This document shows, piece after piece, positions 23,797-33,053 of a stretch of 64,000 nt of DNA. Under the pieces are notes generated by a model that was given only the letters and a program-made list of their open reading frames with translations, was not told the DNA's origin and made no database searches. How positions within the stretch are numbered: the first letter of the stretch is position 1; each line of letters starts with the position of its first letter. A program made the translations under genes and the position numbers. Origin of the DNA: Heligmosomoides polygyrus polygyrus. Taxonomy: Eukaryota; Nematoda; Chromadorea; Rhabditida; Heligmosomidae. The stretch is from NCBI GenBank assembly GCA_947396885.1, contig OX377203.1:10091298-10155297 (forward strand), in the 5' to 3' direction.

Positions 23797-24368
23797 CGGC
23801 GACACGAGCCTGGAGGACAGGGAACACCCGCTGAAGATCACGCTCTGCTGCTGGTGGGACACCAAGGACATGCTGTACTTCGAGCTGCTCCCGCAAGGCA
23901 GGACGGTCACCGCCTCCATCTACACCGATCAGCTCGAGAAACTAGCCGCCGCCATCTGAGAAAAGCGTCCCCGACGGGCCTCAGTCCACCTGCGGCACGA
24001 CAACGCGCGCCCCCACGTGGCGAAGGAGACCCAGCAGAAGTTGGCGACGCTAGGTTTGGAGACGGTTGCCCATCCGCCGTATTCCCCGGACCTCGCCCCC
24101 TCCAACTACCACTTGTTCCGCCCGCTGAAGCACCATTTGGCCGAAAGGAAATTCACCAACTACGACAACCTCAAATCCGACATCGCGGACTTCTTCGAGT
24201 CGCAGCCCCCGGAGTTCTGGGCGAAGGGCATCGGCGACCTGCCCAATCGATGGACCACTGTTGTGGATAACTGTGGTGATTACATTGTTGATTAGACTTG
24301 TTTTTCAATAAAGTTGGAAAAAAATAAAAATGGTGAAATTTTCGGACAAGAATTATTGGACAGCCTGG
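23797..24368 (+). mobile_element. mariner transposon M3, 3' half only
   Basis: The C-terminal half of a transposase runs from LKITLCCWWDTKDMLYFELL (about 23,830) through HDNARPHVAKETQQKL and the catalytic-region SPDLAPSNYHLF to a TAG near 24,292. The third catalytic Asp is Asn here. An in-frame stop lies near 23,957. A right terminal repeat-like end (TTATTGGACAGCCTGG) is followed by TA at 24,369. The left half is missing and is replaced by the truncated RTE end. The segment is noticeably more GC-rich than its surroundings. Confidence 0.85.
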
Positions 24369-24471
24369 TAGTATACAGCCATTCGTCGTTCTTCTAAAAA
24401 TCGATCCTTAATCGGGCCCCATGACGGAAGTGCACGTGGTACAAATTAACATTAGTGACAGAAGAAAGGGA

Positions 24472-24762
24472 GAAACTCTCACGTCATTTCAGAACAACAT
24501 CGCCACCTGAACCATAACTCATGCTGTAAATCATGAAGCGCCTTGCGGTCGTCATAGAAATGCTCTAGAAAATCTCTAATGTCCAGTTGTCAATGGAGAT
24601 GATTTCATGATGGGAGTATAATGAGAACTAATATGTCAACTGGATTGAAGGGATGCGCATGAAAGCGTTTTATTACCCTACGGTAACTTTTCCACTGAAA
24701 TCGTAATAGCATACATAGCAACGAAAGCTTCTGTTGAAAAAGCAAGGAAAACTAGGCAAAGA
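24472..24762 (+). repeat. Dispersed repeat A, copy 2
   Basis: Same orientation and order of blocks as 790-1,085 (for example TCATAGAAATGCTCTAGAAAATCTC, shortened here to its recognisable core GTCATAGAAATGCTCT). It begins about 100 bases after the end of mariner M3. Non-coding by appearance. Confidence 0.6.
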
Positions 24763-25727
24763 TGTTGCTTGCTTTACACGTTGCCCTTTAAAAATCATAC
24801 GAAAGAAAGAAAAACGAGAAGAACGACATAGTCCATGTCTATCATCACCATTCAGAGCATATCGAAACGCTTACGCTTGCGTTTGCGATTGCGTTCTGAA
24901 AACATATGGAGACGATTATTTCGACACCATGCATGACCGTGGATCTACCGCAAAACAGGGCCTTAAAGCCACGACCAATGTCCCTTCTCAACCCTGTGCT
25001 GCTGCTGCTCATGGCAATCTGATAACTAACTATTCTTATTAACTATATTACTATACTATGTTACTAACTAACTACTATTACTATATTACTAACTAACTAT
25101 TTCTCTAACTATTTACATTTTCTCCAGCGTCATCCAAATACACCTCTTTATTACCTTTGTTTGTCTAAATCAAGATGCTTTGCTACGTTTTCTTACGCTC
25201 GATTCCTCTTGAAATAGGTTCTGAAGAGTCGAACTCTCTACACGAACTTTATGTCTGGCCGATTTTTGTCGTGCATTTGGTAATTTAACGATTTTGGTAG
25301 GTTCCATTAGTCCGGTGGGGCTTTATTTTTAAGTTCAAGCCCTCTCATGACGATGTGCTGTGCAAGTCAGAAGCCTAGAGGACCCAAGGAGCATCAAGAA
25401 TCAGTTGGGTTAATTTCAACTATAGCTTCCATAGGTCCGAAGAAGGCATTTACTATTTTTCGTGAAAGTGTGCACCAAAAAAAGCTGCCTCTTGCGCTTT
25501 ATTTCATTTCTCGATGAGGTCATCGGTGTTTTTGAAAAAGCCGTCAAAACGCACAGTCGAAGAACGACACTGCCTCTGAACAGTCTCAGAAATAGCTGCA
25601 AGCGTAAGCTGGATCAAACCACTCAAATTCGTGAAAGGAATTGCCTGCATGTTCAAATGGCAACGTTGGAGGCTGCTCAAGAACAGGAGTAATTTACAGG
25701 CTCTAGCACAGAGCCTGTAGCGCAAGC
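24763..25727. other. Spacer with an imperfect ACTA-rich repeat
   Basis: No recognisable gene. Positions about 25,027-25,115 consist of irregular ACTA/ACTAT units. Short frames near 25,416-25,700 have no visible domain. Confidence 0.45.
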
Positions 25728-26139
25728 TATTAGGTTGGTGCATAAGTTCTCGGACATTTGATCCCTCCTGAATTGAGAGCGCACTTTCCCGCCAAATTTC
25801 TTACATGTACCAACGCGTAAACGATCGTTCGATAGAGAAAGGAAAGGGCTTCAAAACTGTTCCTAACACTTACTTCTGCGTTGTTAACGTCAGCTATTAT
25901 GGCTAAGCAATTCATCCCAACTGAGACGCATACTCGGCACGTCAGGTTATTCCTGCATCCATCTGGCCTCAATGCCAACGAATCGTATCGTCGCCCGAAG
26001 GATGTTTATAACGAGGGCGCTCCTGCTCGAAGTACTGTGTACCAGTGGTACTCGAAGTTTGCAGTTGGTGAATTCTCCGTTGAAGATAATGAACGAGAAG
26101 GGCGCCCGATGACACTGGATTTGGATGGCCTCCGAAGTA

Positions 26140-27400
26140 TTAGGTTGGAAAAAAAGTCTTTTCATTTTTTTCAAAGATTTATTACTTCACAACTACAAAG
26201 TCAAATCAATTGAGATAAACTCTATTTTGTTCCACTACACTTCTCCAAAGACTGGGTGATTTTCCAATTCCTCTCGCTTAAAAGACTGCAGTTCTCGAGT
26301 CGAACCATTGATGAATTCAATTTTTGAGGTCTTCATCCGTTCCAAAATATTTCTCTCCAATGTCTTGCTTGAGAGCACGGAAGAGATGGTAGTCGCTAGG
26401 GGCGAGATCAGGGCTATACGGTGGATGTGGCATTACCTCCCAGCCCATCTCCTTTATTGTTTCTCTTGTGAGTCTTGCAACATGTGGTTTTGCACCGTCA
26501 TGCAGGATCATCACCTTCGACTTCTCCGGCCTGTTTTCTTAGAGAGTTACGACGACTTTGTGGAGTTGGCCGCAGTATGTGACAGCAGTAAGTGTCCCTC
26601 CACTTCTGAGAGTTTGCCGATAAATCACTTCTCTGATATCCCACCAAACACTCAAGAGAATCTTCCGTTCGTGAACATTGGACTTGAGATCAGACTTAGG
26701 GCTCTCTCCCTTTTGTACCCATTGCCTTTTCCTCGGAAGTTGGCACACAGAACCCAGGACTCTTCGCCTGTCACAATCCGCGGAAGAAACGATTTTCTTC
26801 CTTATCTGGACAGAAGAGAAGCAGCGATGGAGAGCCGTCGACCTTTCTGAGTGTCTGACAGGGCATGTGGAATCCAAGCTCCAAATTTCCATGAAAGCCA
26901 AGATTCTTCAGATGGATTCCTACTATCCTATGAGACACTTCGAGCTTCTCTGCCAGCTGACGTGTCGTCCGCCAACTATCGGTACGAAGAAGATGGAGTA
27001 GATCACTGTCGTCCAATCCAGTTGGCCTTCCTGACCATGCTTTGCCCTCAGTGAATAATCTCCCTTTAAAGACTTTCCGAACCACTCATAACAGGCGCGA
27101 TGAGTAGTAGATCCCAAGCCATATATATCGTTAATTTGGTCGGCTGCCTGACGTGCTATAGATCCTTTAATGAATTCATGAAAAATGCCGTGCTGAAAAC
27201 GGCCATGAGGTAGATCTGGCATTGAGTCCGGAAGATTGGATGGATAACGAATTACAAGAACAGTCTTAACCTGTGTCCGCGTGCGAACGGTAGACAAGTG
27301 TGATAGGATTACGAAATCAGCTATCAACATTGGCTAGTGCGTTTACAAGGGGAAGGGTAAAAAAAATTCGAAGTATGAAGAGACTTTTTTTCCAACCTAA
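26140..27400 (-). mobile_element. mariner transposon M5, nested inside M4
   Basis: Perfect terminal inverted repeats beginning TTAGGTTGGAAAAAAAGTCT, flanked by TA at 26,138-26,139 and 27,401-27,402. Length 1,261 bp. It is inserted in the coding region of M4 in opposite orientation. Its own transposase lies on the minus strand in several frame-shifted pieces. M5 must have inserted after M4. Confidence 0.95.
26215..27200 (-). pseudogene. mariner transposase (M5), frameshifted
   Basis: Minus-strand pieces in order: FHEFIKGSIARQAADQINDI (about 27,170), a DNA-binding part with SGRPTGLDDSDLLHLL and RTTRQLAEKLEVSH, a first catalytic block reading TGEESW where TGDESW is usual, SVWWDI, then LHDGAKPHVARLTRETIKEM and SPDLAPSDYHLF. 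At least three frame changes and an Asp-to-Glu change at the first catalytic position make it inactive. It is related to but distinct from the M4 transposase. Confidence 0.82.
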
Positions 27401-28253
27401 TAGAGTGGAAGCGGACCCATACCAAACCACTCGCGAACTATCAAGCACTCTTGGTGTTAGTCACTCAACAGTCGTTCGAGGATTGAAGTCGATTGGCAAG
27501 GTGCAAAAATTGGGTCGCTGGGTACCTCACGACTTGACACAACATGACATGGATCGCAGAGCCGATGTCGCTCTGTCTCTCCTTACCCTCAGACGTACCC
27601 ACGGATGGCTGGACAAGCTTGTCACCGGGGATGAGAAGTGGATACTCTACTCTAATGATCACCGGCGTGCACAGTGGGTTGACGCAACTGGAGAGGCAGA
27701 GGACGTTCCGAAACCCGACCTTCACGTGAAAAAGCTGATGCTATGCATTTGGTGGAGCGTTCTTGGCGTAGAATACTGGGAGCTGCTGGACGAAGGGATA
27801 ACAGTGACGGCAGAGGTTTACGTCAACCAACCGAGGAAGTTGAGGGCCCACCTTCAAACCACACGAGGAGAGCAAGTGAAGGTGTGTGTTCAACACGACA
27901 ACGCTAGACCGCATATTGCTAGAGCGACGGCGGCTGCGTTAGCGGACTACGCATGGACCGTTCTTTCACATCCACCCTACTCACCATTTTCTGATCGTCA
28001 TTTGTTTTCAAGCCTTCAACGCTATTCGGACGCAATTTAGGAACCGAGAGGATGTCAAGGAGGCGCTGCTCACATCTTTCGAATCACAACCGGCCACGTT
28101 TAGGAGAAAAGGCATCCATGACTTACCAGCACGTTGGCGAAAAACAGTTGATGTAAAGGGTGGTTACTTCAAATGATTTGATGTTGTTGTTCGTATGTTG
28201 TGATAATAAATATTTCATGCTCCAAATGTCAGAGAACTTATGCACCAACCTAA

Positions 28254-30110
28254 TAGTAAAAAGCCTTGGTCATTAGGTAGCCTGCTTGAAAGTTTATTAC
28301 TCTGAGACATCAGATTGATACATGCGATGAAGGTTGACGATGATATTACCTGGAGTAGGCTTCCTTTCCGAATACCAACTAGTGCTTCAATAAAGGACGA
28401 ACAGGAGTTGAACAATATCTCGAGAGTGCCTGATCTCAACAAAATGTGGATTCGCCCATAAGAATGTCTCCGGAGGCTCGACGTGAAGCCCGGAGGAAGA
28501 GAAGTGACGGGCCCTATCTGACATCAATGGCCCACGCTGGAAAGAGAGGGATCAAGGTGGAGATCTGGGTAGTCAAGAAAGAGCACTGACCGCATATGGG
28601 ACAGACCGCTACGACTACGCTTCATGACTTTGGCAAAAACTTGAGGAGAGAGTGATGTTCAATGATGCAAAAAGAGATTGCATCCATGGCCTAAAAAAAT
28701 TAGCGCATAGGTTTGAATTGAAGATGTTAGGACTACCTTCAAGAAGAATTTATGAAGACTAACGCTATGCTACTTATTTAATTGCTTTCTCAACTAGCGC
28801 CAAAGAACAACAGAAAATCATACAGCGCTCGCAGGAATTACAATCGAGCAAGGCAACGCAAACAGTGAAGGATAGACTGTTGAAAACTAGCAGCTGTTGG
28901 AGGTAGCGGTCAGTGGTCTTCTGCGGGAAGAGGGAGAAGGTGCAAGAGCACGCAGGTTTTTAGGTGAAATTATTGATACTTGTAGGAAGGTTGGCAGAGC
29001 TACCTTCTTGCAAGCGCGATGTGAACGAGATAGAATAGTGCTTGTCCAAATCAAGGCAAAACATCTGGACGAGTTGTCCGAGACCGTTTGAAGTCATCGG
29101 TTTCAGTGTATTCGCGTGCGCCAGAGAAGAAGCGCATAAAAGGGTGGTAAAAAGCGTTTCTGAACTTAGATCGGCTCGACGGCCTCAATTTCTGCGCTTC
29201 TACATTCCCGCGGCTCTGTTGACCCTTCGTCTTGAATCCAGTCGAGAAGAATTCGTCGTCATCGCTCATTTTTCGCCGCTCTTGCTCTCACTCCCGATCC
29301 CTCCTTCACCTGCCTACCCTTTCCCCACCCCATTTATCATGACCATTTTGTCTGTTCTATTTCAGTTGTACTTCTTGATCGCTGTTTTTTATAAAGTGTT
29401 GTTCTAAATATATGCATCGTGCATCCTGATCGTTCCAATGGGCGGCAACTCAGTTCGAAATAACTCGAGACGGTTTGCATTTCTGTACTGACTTAAGGAC
29501 ATATATCCTGAAACTTCGAAGCCCTTCTGCTGCTGGAAGAAGAAACGTTACTAAAGTCGTGAATTAAAACGCTTCCACATATCGTCTTATCAATCATGGT
29601 GGGTTCACACCTCTACTGATGTCGGCGATGTGGTGCAGATTGCGGATTCAATTCCAAAGAGGTTGAAAGAGTGGACCTGTGGTCCTATCCACTTACTGTT
29701 ATCGAGAACTTTCCTGCAATACAATTTTCATGGCTTAAAGACTTTCTGGTTACATTATGTGCTCAACAGGTTACATTAACTACCCAGGGGAAAGGACCTT
29801 TAATGAGCCAGTTCAGAAGAATCGCTTCATCTTACGGTGGCTCAACAAATTACCGTATCCTCCTTACAATACAATAATGCTAAATTTTTTGAACCACGAG
29901 CGAAAACAAAAGCTTTAAGTAAATAAAAAATAGTAATAAAAAATATGCAATAGAAACTAATAAATACAATATTAAAACAATCTAAAATTAAACCTAATGT
30001 TTTAATGCATTGTTTCCTTAAAATTTAATAATAAAAAATTAATTAAAACACTTTGTTTAATCAATTATGTGATTTTACAAATCAAAAAAAGTTATAGCAT
30101 CTCCCTCTTC
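28254..30110. other. Intergenic stretch without a recognisable gene
   Basis: A short frame at about 28,463-28,587 (starting MSPEARREARRKR) has no family I can name. AT-rich sequence fills 29,870-30,060. Nothing is arranged as a gene. Confidence 0.4.
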
Positions 30111-30111
30111 A

Positions 30112-30177
30112 CTGATGAGCCACCGGGGAGGTGGTGTAACAAAAAAGGTTCGTCTGAAGAAGGTGGCGAAACGAACC
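30112..30177 (+). repeat. Penelope-type motif with a hammerhead-like core, copy 2
   Basis: The sequence CTGATGA (30,112-30,118) is followed by GCCACC. GGTGGC then GAAA follow at 30,162-30,171. An inner GGTTCG/CGAACC pair brackets TCTGAAGAAGGTGGCGAAA (30,147-30,177). The second part resembles the CTCTGAAGA...GAAACG motif of the other Penelope-type ends. The pairing pattern is unusual and is discussed in the findings. Confidence 0.35.
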
Positions 30178-30461
30178 TAACATATAGTTGACATTTATTC
30201 ATATTATTCATTTAAACTTTAAGTTTTATTTTATTTAAGTACTTGATGTGACATGAGGATGATAAAAAGGTAGCTCACACTATACGGTTTTTGAGTTTTC
30301 TCTATTATACTGAATGATAATCCATTTGGCCTTTTGTTAGAAAGAGAACTTCCTATGGTTCAATCTCTTTACTGGCATCTTCGCTGACGTGTTAGGCGAA
30401 AAAGCTTTTCGAATCAAAGCTTCTCCCTTCGTAAAACCTCGGCATTTCAAGTTCTTCATGT

Positions 30462-30655
30462 GTTAGTATTGTGCCAAAACGAGGTTATTGTGGTGAAACT
30501 TCTTCGTCCTCGCTAACCTTACTAACGCAGGTGGCATCGGCACTCTTGGTGCATCGAATCGCCTCTGAAGACGACGATCTCGTCGAAACGTTGGGCCACG
30601 CATAAATAAAGAAGATTCACCATAATAACCTCGTTTTGGCACAATACTAACGCTT
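30462..30655 (+). repeat. Penelope-like 3' end with an inverted partner, copy 3
   Basis: CCTCTGAAGACGACGATCTC at 30,562 begins the motif, and a tail ends CTCGTTTTGGCACAATACTAAC near 30,651. An inverted copy of the last 43 bases lies just upstream (30,462-30,504, starting GTTAGTATTGTGCCAAAACG). Inverted terminal segments of this kind are known for Penelope-like elements. No coding part is seen between them. Confidence 0.5.
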
Positions 30656-31547
30656 GAAAAAGCTTTTTGAGTTCTTTCCGTCAAAGAAAATCCTAAGGAC
30701 CAAGAAAAAAATAAAAACTGCATTTGATCTGCGTAGCATTAACTGAAACATGCCACTGTTTACTGTATTCATGAGATGAAACGCTAACACGTCTGGTTCT
30801 TGCAAATGTTTATTTAAGAGAATAGCGAAACTATCACCGCTTACATCGAAACGAAAAAAGAGCAAATGTCAAGATAAATGTTCACAAAGGAAGTGAAGCA
30901 GAATTTTCTTAAAGAACCACCCGTCAAGTAATACACAGCCCTGATTTAGCAAATGAGATTCCGTAGGTCCAATTTGTCGCTGCCAGCACTGCAGTTCACC
31001 ATGATCGAAGAGCCAGTAGACGCTCCAAATAGTCTTGGTTTTGGACGGCCATCTCGAAGGTGCTCTCAATCATTTGCTGAGAAAGGAGGAAGTCGTTCCT
31101 TCGTCATTCTTGGCAACAACAAAACACCGGCGACTGTTGAAGCCTACCTCGATATATTCTAGGGTTTCTCGGTCTAGCTCGTCGTCTCCTTGGGCAGAGT
31201 TGTTGGCGGCTCGATTTTCTCTGGAAGCGTAAAAATAGCGATGTCTTTCATTGTTTCCTGTTGGCGCTTTTGCAGTCTTTAAGGAAGCTTCGCCCTTTTT
31301 GTGCTGATAACATGCCTTTTAAAACTAGACAAAATTAAGAGGTCTGCGAATGCGACAAGAAAAACGGTTAAAACCAATCTCAATTCGTTGTTTGCTTACC
31401 CTCGTTCCAGGCGGTCTACGTCACCATCCCGGCTCGTTGAAGGAAGGAGCTGAAAACTTGGTCTCTAAAAGACTATCAAAACCAGCTCTTATAACTAAAC
31501 TTTCTGAAGACATAGTTTTGTACAAAAGAAGCGGCTATGAGAAGCTG

Positions 31548-31915
31548 TCAGGGCGGACACGCTGAATCGAAAAGAGAGCAGACCTCGTCCCTTACGACAG
31601 CCACGGGAGCCTTCAGAACAGCTTGTTGATAGGTATTGCCGTAGTCGTCGATGGCTGTTACGATGGCTATCGGGACCGACTGGCTCGGACGGTCCTTCAC
31701 TTCGACCTGAATTTCAAACATTCTCTTACTTCGTATGTTTTTGGACCACAAGTGCTGCCTACTCTGTTCCTTTCGAGCATCGATCCTCTTATTATCGGCG
31801 GCGGTCCGTTGAACAGATACAGGCCTTGCACTAACTCCTCACGCTCCCTCATCATGCGCTCGTGCTGAAACAGCTGCTTTGAAGCTTTTGGTAATCGTTC
31901 TCCTTTTCCCAGCAT
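31548..31915 (-). other. Possible decayed coding region, family unknown
   Basis: Two overlapping minus-strand frames read as one protein with a frameshift near 31,720. The first has FQHERMMREREELVQGLYLF, GPPPIIRGSM and KTYEVRECLKF. The second has FEIQVEVKDRPSQSVPIAIV, TAIDDYGNTYQ and AVLKAPVAVV. The composition looks protein-like rather than random, but I cannot name the family and no splice sites fit. It may be a transposon or gag-type remnant. Confidence 0.25.
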
Positions 31916-32583
31916 GTTTTAAAGCTGCGTGCCATAAGATAGGGAGACGCTCGACGGCTTCAGCGACTTGCCCTTATAGCAATGCTCCTAAGTCACTGCC
32001 GTCTAAAATCTCATCTCTGATAGACGAGAAGGATAGAAGGATATGGTGTAGCGTACGAAAGTCAACTGCACTAGAACAGCATTCGTTATATTTATCTATG
32101 AGCAACGTACCTGAAGATGCACTAATGATTGACTTCTTATACTCTTCTGTCTAATTCTGTTGTTGAGCACATAATAGAAGGCTCTATAGTTCCAGAATCT
32201 GAAGGAAAGCTATGGGTCTTCACAACAAGCTGTAGATATCGTTTGGGAATACTGCGTCTATCCAAATCGGGGGGAGGGGGGAGGGGGGAAAGCATCCGCT
32301 GCCTTTGCTTCTCCATTCCCCACTTTGAGGTTCTACAAGATCTAAAACACCTCTTCTAATAATGCAATGGCTTCAGTTGACATTCAGTGGATATGGTTGT
32401 GTGGCATGGCGAGACCTCGGCAAGTGACACATTAGTAGGTTGATAGGTGGATAGGTGGATCAAACGTGAGTTTATTCCTCTTTGAATGAGTTTTCAGGGA
32501 TGATTTCTCTAAGGAAGCGAAACCACTAGAGTGAGGATAGCGTTTGGTAAGGTTAATCGCTTATCTAATAGTTGCACCACGTT

Positions 32584-32690
32584 CAGGCCTCTGAAGAAGA
32601 CGGGAGCGTCGAAACCTTAGGCCTGGCAAATAAAGATCCGCCGTAACAACCTCGAGCGGCACAAGCAAAAATATTGACAACTATTCTCTA
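32584..32690 (+). repeat. Penelope-like 3' end motif, copy 4
   Basis: AGGCCTCTGAAGAAGACGGG followed by AGCGTCGAAACCTTAGG and a tail AAATAAAGATCCGCCGTAAC mirrors copies 1 and 3. The small stem GACG/CGTC inside the motif is the same as in copy 3. No associated reading frame. Confidence 0.45.
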
Positions 32691-33053
32691 CAATGCCGTG
32701 GTTTTATGACGAGAGAAGCTGGAGGCTGACACATTAGTGTTTGCTCACCCTCTCCCCCAACCCCCCTTCCGACTAGGATAATGGGGTTGCAGTATAGCAA
32801 CAGTGCGGCATATAGTCCCGCTTGCGTCCACACGACAAAATCAATTTTTCGCCTTTATTCCTTCATTTCAAATCACGTCCTGCTCGTTGACACCTTTCAG
32901 GGAAGCTTCTAAGAAGAAGAGGAACAAAAATAAAGTAGATAAAGGTGAAACGAAAATAAAGAGATCCGATTCGTTCCCATAAAAAGAATAAAAATAAAAG
33001 AGCAGAGAGTAAAAAGCTCTTTTCCGAAACTCCTCAGAGGTATTTCAAGCAGT
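32691..33053. other. 3' flank of the receptor-like gene
   Basis: No coding sequence seen. On the minus strand an AATAAA (plus TTTATT, 32,854-32,859) lies about 195 bases downstream of the stop codon and could be the polyadenylation signal. Confidence 0.4.

Larger units (their letters stand above)
25899..28176 (+). pseudogene. mariner transposase (M4), split by a nested mariner
   Basis: ATG at 25,899, stop TGA at 28,174-28,176, interrupted at 26,138 by M5. The N-terminal part ends GRPMTLDLDGLRS. The sequence resumes at 27,403 with ...VEADPYQTTRELSSTLGVSH, and the frame is kept if M5 and one copy of TA are removed. Catalytic blocks are TGDEKW and HDNARPH, then a shortened third block, SPFSDRHLF. 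The normal 34-residue spacing is 31 here because three residues are missing. A frameshift near 28,020 follows, although the expected C-terminal sequence can still be read to the TGA. Confidence 0.88.
25730..28253 (+). mobile_element. mariner transposon M4 (outer), interrupted by M5
   Basis: Ends are perfect inverted repeats beginning TTAGGTTGGTGCATAAGTTC, with TA on both sides (25,728-25,729 and 28,254-28,255). Removing the nested element M5 and one TA leaves about 1,261 bp, a standard mariner length. From memory, the terminal repeat head resembles that of the human Hsmar1/MADE1 group. The hookworm mariner 'bandit' was reported as related to that group, but identity with bandit is untested. 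Confidence 0.93.

Noticed and set aside
22862..24270. Plus-strand long frames at 22,862-23,341 and 23,701-24,270
   Set aside because: The first is antisense to the RTE coding frame. The second joins RTE antisense to an out-of-frame mariner segment. Neither is a gene.
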